A DNA stretch of 64,000 bases from Metabacillus sp. FJAT-52054 (GTDB lineage: Bacteria > Bacillota > Bacilli > Bacillales > Bacillaceae), in NCBI RefSeq assembly GCF_037201815.1, contig NZ_CP147407.1, positions 1,488,001 to 1,552,000 on the forward strand, given 5' to 3'. Every line of letters begins with the position of its first letter. Position 1 is the first letter of the stretch. This document shows, in pieces, positions 27,021-34,761 of this stretch. The position numbers and the translations under genes are program-made. A model generated the notes under the pieces. It was not told the origin of the DNA, searched no databases, and saw only the letters and a program-made list of their open reading frames with translations.

Positions 27021-27057
27021 AAGGAATTGACTCTAATTGGTCAGTTCCTTTTTTTTA
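27021..27057 (+). terminator. Terminator of the histidine kinase gene
   Basis: The stem AAGGAATTGAC against GTCAGTTCCTT (one bulge), then a run of T. Confidence 0.82.
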
Positions 27058-27132
27058 CGGATCCATCATAATATTGGATCAATCCGCAAAGATTAAAACA
27101 GAAGACGAAGAGCAAAGGAGCTGACAGAAGCG

Positions 27133-27378
27133 ATGGACAGACAGCAGCCAAAAGCGGGAGATACTGTCTATGTTATTTATCGGAATCCCCATACCGCGAA
27201 TGTAGCCGTCATAAAAGAGGCTGAAGTGGTGCAGCATCCGGAAGATGAAAATGATGTTGCATTGTTTTTATATGAGACGTATCACGAGCTGCTTCCGGAT
27301 GATGCGGTTTTCTCTTCCTATGAAGAAGCGGAGCAGCTATATAATGAGCTGTTTAATCATAACCAATACGAAGGCTGA
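27133..27378 (+). CDS. splA: SplA, regulator of the spl operon
   Basis: Encodes 81 residues. The start GDTVYVIYRNPHTANVA and the end FSSYEEAEQLYNELF match SplA, which in B. subtilis lowers splB expression in the forespore. A CATAATA at 27067 resembles a forespore sigma-G -10, but I see no good -35 partner. ATG with AAAGGAG at a long 12-base spacing. Followed by splB after 28 bases, so one operon. Confidence 0.85.
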   Translation: MDRQQPKAGDTVYVIYRNPHTANVAVIKEAEVVQHPEDENDVALFLYETYHELLPDDAVFSSYEEAEQLYNELFNHNQYEG

Positions 27379-27406
27379 GTGAACGTCAATAAAGGAGGAA
27401 ACCATC

Positions 27407-28435
27407 ATGGTTAAACCGTTTGTTCCGCAGCTTGTATACATAGAGCCCAGGGCTCTTGAATATCCGCTCGGAGTAGAATTGAAAGAGAAATTTGAAAAAA
27501 TGGGACTGGAAATCCGGGAAACAACCTCTCATAACCAGGTTAGAAACATTCCCGGGAAGAATCATCTTCAGCAATACCGCAATGCAAAATCAACCCTCGT
27601 TGTCGGAGTGAGGAAGACCCTGAAATTTGATACTTCCAAGCCCTCTGCAGAATATGCCATCCCGCTTGCAACAGGGTGTATGGGACATTGCCATTATTGT
27701 TATTTGCAAACAACAATGGGGAGCAAGCCTTATATAAGAACGTACGTAAATGTAGAAGAGATCTTGGATCAGGCAAATGAATACATGATAGAAAGAGCAC
27801 CTGATATTACCCGATTTGAAGCATCCTGTACCTCTGACATTGTTGGCGTAGACCATCTGACCCACTCTTTAAAAAGGGCAATTGAATACTTTGGCCAGAG
27901 TGAACTGGGGCAATTGAGGTTTGTTACTAAATTTCATCACGTTGATCATCTCCTTGATGCAAATCATAATGGGAGAACCCGTTTTCGTTTCAGCATAAAC
28001 GCGGATTATGTAATTAAGAATTTTGAACCCGGCACTTCTCCACTTGACCAAAGAATAGAGGCAGCTGTAAAGGTGGCAAGAGCGGGCTATCCGCTTGGAT
28101 TTATTGTAGCACCTATATATATACATGAAGGATGGCAGGAGGGGTATAAGCAGCTTTTTGTAAAGCTCCATGAATCCCTTCCTAAGGATGCCGTACACGA
28201 TATCACCTTTGAAATGATCCAGCACCGTTTTACAAAGCCTGCAAAACGGGTAATTGAAAAAAACTATCCGAAAACAAAGCTCGAGATGAGCGAAGAGGAA
28301 CGGCGTTATAAGTGGGGCCGGTATGGTATAGGGAAATATATTTATCAAAAGGACGAGGAGCAAGAACTAAGGGATACGCTCGAAGATTATATTGAACAAT
28401 ATTTTCCTCAAGCAAAAATTGAATATTTTACGTGA
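27407..28435 (+). CDS. splB: Spore photoproduct lyase
   Basis: Radical SAM enzyme that reverses the spore photoproduct in UV-damaged spore DNA during germination. It is 342 residues, as in B. subtilis. The iron-sulphur motif CMGHCHYC gives Cys91, Cys95 and Cys98, and Cys141 (ASCTSDI) is the conserved hydrogen donor. ATG with AAGGAGG. Marks the organism as an endospore former. Confidence 0.96.
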   Translation: MVKPFVPQLVYIEPRALEYPLGVELKEKFEKMGLEIRETTSHNQVRNIPGKNHLQQYRNAKSTLVVGVRKTLKFDTSKPSAEYAIPLATGCMGHCHYCYLQTTMGSKPYIRTYVNVEEILDQANEYMIERAPDITRFEASCTSDIVGVDHLTHSLKRAIEYFGQSELGQLRFVTKFHHVDHLLDANHNGRTRFRFSINADYVIKNFEPGTSPLDQRIEAAVKVARAGYPLGFIVAPIYIHEGWQEGYKQLFVKLHESLPKDAVHDITFEMIQHRFTKPAKRVIEKNYPKTKLEMSEEERRYKWGRYGIGKYIYQKDEEQELRDTLEDYIEQYFPQAKIEYFT

Positions 28436-28438
28436 ATA

Positions 28439-28465
28439 GACAGCTTAAATGGCTGTCCTTTTTTT
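28439..28465 (+). terminator. Terminator of splAB
   Basis: The stem GACAGC / GCTGTC with a short loop, then CTTTTTTT. Confidence 0.82.
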
Positions 28466-28652
28466 CTGGATGCCCGGAAATTATCAGGAGCTGCTTAGGT
28501 GTGATAAAATTGGGTTATTAGAAGGTTTTTTGCAAAAGTTTGCTGGATATGAACATAACCTGGCTGGATGAGCTGTCTGGAACGGGTTTCACCACTATTC
28601 ACCATCAGCAAACTTGTAAATGATACCTAATTAAAATCAAGGAGTGGTAAAA

Positions 28653-29438
28653 ATGGATTTAAATTTGCAGCACAAAACTGCTCTTGTCATTGCCTCGAGC
28701 CAGGGTCTTGGAAAAGCTGTTGCGAAAAAACTTGCTCAAGAAGGCGCGAACGTTGTCATAACCGGCCGAAACGCTGAGAAGATTGAGAAAGTTCAACAGG
28801 AGCTTGCCTACATTGGAGATGGCCGGATTATCAGTAAACAATGTGATATTACCAATCCTGAACAAATTAAAGAACTGGTAAAACATACGGTAGATGAGTT
28901 TGGGGAGATTGATGTGCTTGTTAATAATGCAGGCGGACCCCCAGCTGGATCCTTTGAACAAATGACAGATGAAAACTGGTATGAAGCATTTGAACTGAAT
29001 CTTCTCAGCTATGTTCGGGTCATTCGCGAAGTACTTCCTTTTATGAAAGAAAATGGCGGAAGAATTGTCAATATTGCTTCCTCCTCTGTAAAAGAACCGA
29101 TCACAGGATTATTGCTCTCCAATACATTCAGACTGGGCATTGTCGGATTAACAAAGACCCTTGCACAGGAATATGCTTCCCACAATATTCTGATCAACAC
29201 GCTAGCTCCCGGCAGGATAGCGACAGACCGGGTAGCCTATCTTGATGAAGCCTCAGCTGAAAGGCAGGGAATTACGGCTGAGGAAATGACGGAAAAAAAT
29301 AAAGCGATGATTCCTTTAGGAAGATACGGAGAACCGGAGGAATTTGCAAACTATGCGGTGTTCCTGCTGTCTGCCGCCAATACATATGTAACGGGACAAA
29401 CCCTGCTGGTTGATGGCGGTATGGTAAAATCCGTTTAA
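28653..29438 (+). CDS. Short-chain dehydrogenase with altered active site
   Basis: Encodes 261 residues: a Rossmann start with ASSQGLGKAVAKK in place of the usual TGxxxGxG, NNAGG, and IASSSVK with the catalytic Ser. The stretch where YxxxK should be reads SNTFRLG, so the usual Tyr and Lys are absent. This matches the BKR-like SDR subgroup, whose members lack the full tetrad. The C-terminal DGGM end is intact. RBS AAGGAGTG; the GTG at 28644 is in that site. Cotranscribed with ykwC 29 bases on. Substrate unknown. Confidence 0.8.
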   Translation: MDLNLQHKTALVIASSQGLGKAVAKKLAQEGANVVITGRNAEKIEKVQQELAYIGDGRIISKQCDITNPEQIKELVKHTVDEFGEIDVLVNNAGGPPAGSFEQMTDENWYEAFELNLLSYVRVIREVLPFMKENGGRIVNIASSSVKEPITGLLLSNTFRLGIVGLTKTLAQEYASHNILINTLAPGRIATDRVAYLDEASAERQGITAEEMTEKNKAMIPLGRYGEPEEFANYAVFLLSAANTYVTGQTLLVDGGMVKSV

Positions 29439-29467
29439 TAACATGTTCTAAAAGAGAGGAAGAGACG

Positions 29468-30346
29468 ATGACTGAAACGGTTGCATTTATTGGTACAGGT
29501 GTAATGGGGAAAAATATGGCGGGTCATTTAATGGATAAAGGCTATAAGCTGACCGTTTATACAAGAACAAAAGAGAAGGCGGAAGAGCTTCTTAATGAAG
29601 GGGCAATTTGGGCAGAGACAATAGAAGAGGCCGTGAGAGATGCTGATTTTGTTATAACGATGGTTGGCTACCCACATGATGTGGAGAATATCTACCTTGG
29701 GGAAAACGGAATTGTTCAATCAGCCAAAAAAGGAGCGCATCTGATTGATATGACCACTTCCAAGCCTTCTTTAGCAAAAACAATTGCTGCTGCAGCCTAC
29801 GAAAAAGGGCTGTATGCTATGGATGCCCCCGTATCCGGAGGAGATGTGGGAGCGAAAGAAGCAAGACTTGCGATTATGGCTGGCGGAGATAAACAAGCTT
29901 TTGAAAAATGTCTGCCTCTTTTTGAAGCAATGGGGAACAATATTGTGTATCAGGGGGATGCAGGATCAGGGCAGCATACAAAGATGAGCAACCAGATTGC
30001 GATTGCTGCCGGAATGATTGCGGTTTGCGAAGCTGTTTCATATGCGGAAAAATCAGGACTTGATCCCGAGAATGTATTGAAAAGCATTTCTACAGGGGCA
30101 GCTGGAAGCTGGTCTCTCACCAATTTGGCTCCTCGCATGCTTCATGGCAATTTTGAACCTGGATTTTACGTTAAGCATTTTATAAAGGATATGAGAATCG
30201 CCAAAGAAGAATCCGAGCTATTTGGAATGAAGTCACCAGGACTTGATCTGGCTCTTTCTCTATATGAGAAGCTTGAAGCACTGGGAGAAGAAAATAGCGG
30301 GACACATGCCCTTTATAAGCTTTGGAAACAGGAACATTTAACATAA
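29468..30346 (+). CDS. ykwC: YkwC, beta-hydroxyacid dehydrogenase family
   Basis: Encodes 292 residues. N-terminal NAD(P)-binding motif GTGVMGKNMAGHLMDKGY, then DAPVSGGDVGAKEARL, a substrate-site signature, and the catalytic Lys region KMSNQIAIA. These place it with 3-hydroxyisobutyrate and 6-phosphogluconate-type dehydrogenases. The position next to ykwD agrees with B. subtilis ykwC. The natural substrate is not known. GAGAGGAAG ribosome site; it follows the SDR gene closely, so a joint pathway is possible. Confidence 0.85.
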   Translation: MTETVAFIGTGVMGKNMAGHLMDKGYKLTVYTRTKEKAEELLNEGAIWAETIEEAVRDADFVITMVGYPHDVENIYLGENGIVQSAKKGAHLIDMTTSKPSLAKTIAAAAYEKGLYAMDAPVSGGDVGAKEARLAIMAGGDKQAFEKCLPLFEAMGNNIVYQGDAGSGQHTKMSNQIAIAAGMIAVCEAVSYAEKSGLDPENVLKSISTGAAGSWSLTNLAPRMLHGNFEPGFYVKHFIKDMRIAKEESELFGMKSPGLDLALSLYEKLEALGEENSGTHALYKLWKQEHLT

Positions 30347-30349
30347 AAA

Positions 30350-30375
30350 AGACAGCCGCTTAAAAGCGGCTGTCT
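30350..30375. terminator. Terminator ykwC / ykwD
   Basis: A perfect stem AGACAGCCGCT / AGCGGCTGTCT. The T-run is strong on the minus strand (end of ykwD) and weak on the plus. Confidence 0.85.
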
Positions 30376-30392
30376 ATTCATCTCAAACTCTA

Positions 30393-31280
30393 TTATTTAC
30401 CGATGAACTGCTGAGTCCAGTAGTTGCCTTCTTCAACATGTCCGACACCAATGTGAGTGAATTCAGGATTCATGATGTTTTTGCGGTGTCCTTCACTGTC
30501 CATCCAAGCTTGTACAACTTCTTCTGGAGATTTTTGGCCCATAGCGATGTTTTCACCAGCAGTTTGGTACTCAACGCCGAATTTTTTCATCATATCAAAC
30601 GGAGATCCGTAAGTTGGGCTGTTGTGATCAAAATAGTTGTTCTTTTGCATATCTGCAGATTTTTCTTTTGCTACTTTGCTTAAGTTTTCATCAACTGCAA
30701 GCGGTTTAAGACCTTGCTTTTCACGCTCTTTGTTCGTTAGTTCAACAACTTGCTGTTCGAATTCGCTTAGGGCGCCGGATTTAGCTGTTTCTTGCTTAGG
30801 CTGCTCAGAAGCTTGTTCTTTTGCAGGTGCTTGCTGCTGTCCTTGAGCCGGAGCCTGGGCTTCTTGCTTAGGCTGAGCTTGCTCACCTTGAACTGGTGCT
30901 GCTTCTTGTTTCGGCTGAGCTTGCTCAGGTGCTTGCTTCTGTTCAGGCTGCTGTCCAGCAGGGCATGGCTGACCTTGGCTGTTCTGTGCTTGCTCTTGTC
31001 CTTGGCCTTGCTGAGCTTGCTGTCCTTGAGCTGCTTGCGCTTGTTTTCCAAGAAGCTGCTGAACTTGTTCTTGAATTTGTTTTTGGCTGCCGTTGCCTTC
31101 AGCTGCTTGCTGAACTTGCTCTGGGCTGATATTGAATTTCTCGCTTAGCTGCGTCACTTTTGCCTGTACGTTCTGTTGAGAAAGCTCCTGTGCGCTTGCT
31201 GGGTTACCTCCAGCGAAAGTTGCAAATCCTGCCGCTGCTGCGACTGATATAATGAAAGATTTCTTAGTAGTGTTTTTCAT
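30393..31280 (-). CDS. ykwD: YkwD, secreted CAP-domain protein
   Basis: Encodes 295 residues: a signal peptide (cleavage near ASA-QE, residue 31), a short helical region, a long Gln/Ala/Pro-rich tract (about 78-165) and a CAP (SCP/PR-1) domain (about 172-295). The CAP cavity residues His219, Glu243 and His265 are present (YFDHNSP, AGENIA, EGHRKNIM). Located outside the cell. The role of YkwD is unclear; CAP proteins are tied to wall or germination functions in bacilli. The ATG at 31280 has a good AGGAGG; an extension to 31349 lacks one. The low-complexity tract varies in length in this family. Confidence 0.88.
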   Translation of the reverse strand: MKNTTKKSFIISVAAAAGFATFAGGNPASAQELSQQNVQAKVTQLSEKFNISPEQVQQAAEGNGSQKQIQEQVQQLLGKQAQAAQGQQAQQGQGQEQAQNSQGQPCPAGQQPEQKQAPEQAQPKQEAAPVQGEQAQPKQEAQAPAQGQQQAPAKEQASEQPKQETAKSGALSEFEQQVVELTNKEREKQGLKPLAVDENLSKVAKEKSADMQKNNYFDHNSPTYGSPFDMMKKFGVEYQTAGENIAMGQKSPEEVVQAWMDSEGHRKNIMNPEFTHIGVGHVEEGNYWTQQFIGK

Positions 31281-31564
31281 AAGATAAAGCCCTCCTAAAA
31301 AATATGTGTTTTTGTTTTTCTGTGCTGCTCTCTTGCACAAACTCATCATAACACGCTAGATTCGTAATATAAGAACCACCGTTTTCCATTGACATGGCAC
31401 GCTTTGAAACAGTATTTTCCTTTTCTCGCAAACTCTTATTTTATAAGGGATCAGAGAGCTTTCTTTATGTAAGTTAAGGATTTTTTGATAGTGTTTTTCT
31501 TCCATAAAATTCAATCGTTTGAAGTTATTTCATTGAATTTAATGTTGACACTAAAAATAGGCCG

Positions 31565-31571
31565 TTCGACA
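31565..31571 (+). promoter_or_regulatory. Spo0A-type box (TTCGACA) upstream of pbpH
   Basis: TTCGACA matches the 7-base Spo0A box and sits immediately before the -35 of the pbpH promoter. Short sites are common by chance, so this is a hint only. Confidence 0.35.
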
Positions 31572-31572
31572 T

Positions 31573-31600
31573 ATGACAACTGTTACGTAAGTGTTACAAT
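31573..31600 (+). promoter_or_regulatory. Promoter of pbpH
   Basis: ATGACA, a 16-bp spacer and TACAAT preceded by TGT (extended -10). Transcription would start near 31607. The rest of the 382-base gap between ykwD and pbpH, from 31281, holds no gene that I can see. Confidence 0.6.
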
Positions 31601-31662
31601 AGGAATGTTATTTTACAAAACTGCCCTTTATATAGAGATGAACGATGAAAGGAGTCAATACA

Positions 31663-33831
31663 TTGACTGAGCAAGCTGCTAATTCCTCTGAGAATCGAAA
31701 GCTGAAAAGATCCCGCCACTTTCGAATCAACATTTTCTTCTTTGGTGTATTCCTGATATTTACTCTCCTCATTATTCGGCTTGGAGTTATTCAAATCGTA
31801 AAAGGGGAAGAGTATACAAAAGAAGTCTCTAGAACAGAAGCCAATATTTCTTCTTATCCCGCCCCGCGCGGTAAAATGTACGACCGGTATGGCCGTGTTG
31901 TCGTGGATAACGTTAGTGTACCTGCGATTACCTATACAGTAGAGAAAAGCACGAAGACTGCAGATAAACTGAAGACAGCTAAAAAACTGGCAGAATTTAT
32001 TGAGGTAGAAGAAAAAGATCTTCAATATACGGCTGAACAAAAAAGCGAACGTGATATCCGTGATTATTGGCTTGCCGCAAATGAGGAAGAAGCTAAAACT
32101 CTTTTAACAAAGAAGGATTTGGAGAAAAGCGGCAATGAGCAATATAAGCTGCAGGTAGAACGGGTGCCCTCCAATGAAGTGGACGAGATCCGCAGGAATC
32201 CGGAAGAACTCGAAATGGCGGTGCTTTTCAAACGGTTTTCAGCAGGATACCAATATGAACCGCAAGTGATTAAATCACAGGCTCCCCCTAAAGATGAGGC
32301 GCCAAGTGCTAAAAATATGCTGACGAACGACGAAATGGCCAGAGTTTCTGAAAACATTGAATCCATGCCTGGAATCAATATCATAACGGACTGGAACCGG
32401 AATTATGTTTACGGTGATACACTCGGCAGCATTCTGGGCGGAGTCACGTCTTCCTCACAAGGAATTCTCCAGGAACGGAAGGCGTATTACCAGGCACGGG
32501 GTTATGCACGCAACGACCGTGTCGGTAAATCAAGACTGGAATATCAATATGAAGAATACTTAAATCCCCGCAAAGCAAAGGTTGAATACGTAACAGATAA
32601 AAACGGGAACACGATTTCCGAAAAAGTAGTCGATCCCGGAAGAAGAGGGCTGGATCTTCAGCTTACCTTTGATGCCGAACTGCAGAAGGAAGCAGAAAAA
32701 ATCATTGAGGAAGAGCTGAAAAAAGTCGTGGCTGTCAGCCCATATGCTGATCGGGCATTTGCGGTCATGATGGATCCTTACCAAGGCGATATTATCGCGA
32801 TGGCAGGAAAAGGGTATGACCGCTATAACTCGAAAAAATATTATGATTTTTCCTACGGAGCTTATACAACCCAATATGAAATGGGATCGGCAGTCAAAGG
32901 TGCGACAATTTTGGCAGGCTATCAAGAAGGATTGCAGCCTGGAACTTCATTCAATGACAGTGTGCCGATTTTGCTTAAAGGTGCCAAGCCGAAAAAATCG
33001 CTTCATCCTAGCGGCTGGGTAGATGACCGTGAAGCTCTTGAAGTAAGTTCCAACGTTTATATGTTCCGGACAGCAATGGAAATTGCCGATATTCCGTATG
33101 TACCGAACGGCAAATTTCCGGCTGGACCTGCTGCTTTGCAGAAGTTCAGGAATTTGAATGACCAGTTCGGACTGGGAGTGCCAACAGGCATTGATTTACC
33201 GGGAGAGGCACATGGACAGCGTTCCCATCCCGATACAGTTGGGGGATTGCTGCTGGACGTTGCGATTGGCCAGTACGACACGTATACACCTTTACAAATG
33301 GCACAATATATTTCTGTTATAGCTAATGGCGGCTACCGTATTGAGCCGAGAGTGGTAAAGTCCATTCATGAGCCGGTCAATGAGAACAAACTTGGTCCGC
33401 TCGTTGTTGAAAAAGAACCTGAAATTTTAAATGCCATTAACAACACCCCGAATGAAATCGAACGGATTAAGGCCGGCATGAAGCTTGTTACAAAAGGATC
33501 CAGAGGAACAGCGAGAGCTTACTTTAAAGGACTGGATGTAGCAGGAAAAACAGGCACAACCCAATCCTTCTATACAAATATTCAATTGGGGATCAAAGCA
33601 AAGCCTGTAAGCAACGTTACCTTTGTCGGATATTACCCGACAGACCATCCTAAGGTTGCATTTAGTGTCACCGTTCCTGGAGTCAGAGAGAAATCATCTG
33701 CTACAACTGCCAGCAGAGTCATCGCTGACCGATTAATGAAGGCTTACACTGAGCTTGAAAAGAAATACAAGGGCCAGGAAAATATATCACAGGTTAAAAT
33801 GGAAGAAAGTAAAGAATCAGAACTGAAATAA
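31663..33831 (+). CDS. pbpH: Class B penicillin-binding protein PbpH
   Basis: Encodes 722 residues from the TTG. One membrane anchor near 24-46 (FFFGVFLIFTLLIIRLG) is followed by the dimerisation domain and a transpeptidase domain. The catalytic SxxK is Ser409-Lys412 (EMGSAVKG), then SSN near 462 and KTG near 629 (AGKTGTTQ). It cross-links peptidoglycan during side-wall growth; B. subtilis pbpH is redundant with pbpA for rod shape. AAAGGAG lies 8 bases before the TTG; the ATG at 31645 has no site. Ends at a terminator. Outer face of the membrane. Confidence 0.9.
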   Translation: MTEQAANSSENRKLKRSRHFRINIFFFGVFLIFTLLIIRLGVIQIVKGEEYTKEVSRTEANISSYPAPRGKMYDRYGRVVVDNVSVPAITYTVEKSTKTADKLKTAKKLAEFIEVEEKDLQYTAEQKSERDIRDYWLAANEEEAKTLLTKKDLEKSGNEQYKLQVERVPSNEVDEIRRNPEELEMAVLFKRFSAGYQYEPQVIKSQAPPKDEAPSAKNMLTNDEMARVSENIESMPGINIITDWNRNYVYGDTLGSILGGVTSSSQGILQERKAYYQARGYARNDRVGKSRLEYQYEEYLNPRKAKVEYVTDKNGNTISEKVVDPGRRGLDLQLTFDAELQKEAEKIIEEELKKVVAVSPYADRAFAVMMDPYQGDIIAMAGKGYDRYNSKKYYDFSYGAYTTQYEMGSAVKGATILAGYQEGLQPGTSFNDSVPILLKGAKPKKSLHPSGWVDDREALEVSSNVYMFRTAMEIADIPYVPNGKFPAGPAALQKFRNLNDQFGLGVPTGIDLPGEAHGQRSHPDTVGGLLLDVAIGQYDTYTPLQMAQYISVIANGGYRIEPRVVKSIHEPVNENKLGPLVVEKEPEILNAINNTPNEIERIKAGMKLVTKGSRGTARAYFKGLDVAGKTGTTQSFYTNIQLGIKAKPVSNVTFVGYYPTDHPKVAFSVTVPGVREKSSATTASRVIADRLMKAYTELEKKYKGQENISQVKMEESKESELK

Positions 33832-33835
33832 ATGG

Positions 33836-33868
33836 AGAACCGCAGAAGCCTGCGGTTCTTTTTTTTGC
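33836..33868 (+). terminator. Terminator of pbpH
   Basis: The stem AGAACCGCA / TGCGGTTCT with a short loop, then a run of T. Confidence 0.88.
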
Positions 33869-33939
33869 CATCTATATTCTCTGGATTTTAGCTGCAAAAT
33901 AAATTGAACACAATTATCACGAATTAGAGGTGAGTCTTA

Positions 33940-34110
33940 ATGGCCAAGCGCACAAAGAAACATGATGCAGATCAAAAGAATAAGAAAGGGTTTGACTCTG
34001 CAAAGTCGGATACTGAATTTGCTCATGAATCCGGAAGCCATCATGTAAATAAACTTCATCATGAGAAGGCAAAAAAGGAAAAGGCATCTAAAAATCAAGG
34101 CGGATATTAA
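33940..34110 (+). CDS. Tiny basic protein with a TEFAHE motif
   Basis: Encodes 56 residues: a Lys/Arg-rich start (MAKRTKKHD), DTEFAHE near 24-30, and a His/Lys-rich end. The TEFAxE segment again resembles the GPR cut site of gamma-type spore proteins. GAGGTG lies 8 bases before the ATG. It has no membrane span. Candidate spore-core or basic regulatory protein. See 18099 and 39227. I saw no convincing sigma-G promoter. Confidence 0.6.
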   Translation: MAKRTKKHDADQKNKKGFDSAKSDTEFAHESGSHHVNKLHHEKAKKEKASKNQGGY

Positions 34111-34189
34111 AAACCGAGAGGGAATTTCCGCTGTATAAGCAAAATTGCTTTCTAATAGCGGTGGTTTATTTATTTTATTGAGAAAAATG

Positions 34190-34236
34190 AAAAGGCTGAT
34201 TAAAGCGGGCATTCTGCAGCGGAAATCAGCCTTTTG
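34190..34236. repeat. MITE-derived fragment
   Basis: AGGCTGATT and AATCAGCCT form a palindrome around CTGCAGCGG, a sequence shared with the copies at 2598 and 36567. It looks like an eroded element. Confidence 0.5.
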
Positions 34237-34761
34237 AATACCCGCAAAAAGTTATGAACACGTCTCTCTGTCCACATCCCAATTACAAAAATGGTCCCAT
34301 ACATAGCTATTTTCAGCACAGGGAAACCATGTCGGGGTTCAATTCAATAGGATATAACCCTAAAGGAACTTATGAGTTTGTTCATATAATTATGGAAACT
34401 TTTGAAAGTATTTGAAGGATTCAGCAATCATTTCTCGAATGTTTTATAAACATTAAGCTCATTAGCTCAGCTGCTAATATTCATGGTCTTTAAGCTGATA
34501 GACATGATGCATAAAGGGGCTTGTAAAATGCTGTGTGATTGGCGGGAACTTTCACACCGCGTTGAGGATATTCTCCGCCCTTGCAGCCTGAGAGCTGCTA
34601 TCAAGCAATGTTGGATAGCGACTAAGAGAACAACGTTTTCAAAACAGCCGTTTTAAAGCTCCATGTTGAATTACTCGATCCTGAAAAGGGAACAGAGATT
34701 ATTAGAAAGAACAAAGATAAATAGATTCATCTGATTGCTTTTCCGAAAAGGGGGGGAAGCC
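34237..34761 (+). other. Gene-free leader region upstream of kinA
   Basis: About 525 bases without an accepted gene. A sigma-H-like promoter lies at 34414. A 42-codon frame from 34528 (start MLCDWREL) has a GGGG site, but its composition is poor. After its stop, another frame reads LKLHVELLDPEKGTEIIRK, which looks like protein. This may be a decayed gene or an untranslated kinA leader. Confidence 0.35.
34414..34443 (+). promoter_or_regulatory. sigma-H-type promoter of kinA
   Basis: GAAGGATTC, 11 bases, then CTCGAATGT. This fits the sigma-H consensus RnAGGAwWW-N11/12-RnnGAATww except at two positions. B. subtilis kinA is sigma-H dependent, so the match is meaningful, though the leader of about 310 nt is long. 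Confidence 0.55.

Noticed and set aside
30792..31148. Leu/Ser/Cys-rich frame opposite the ykwD repeat
   Set aside because: Product of the Gln/Ala repeat codons read on the other strand; not a real membrane protein.
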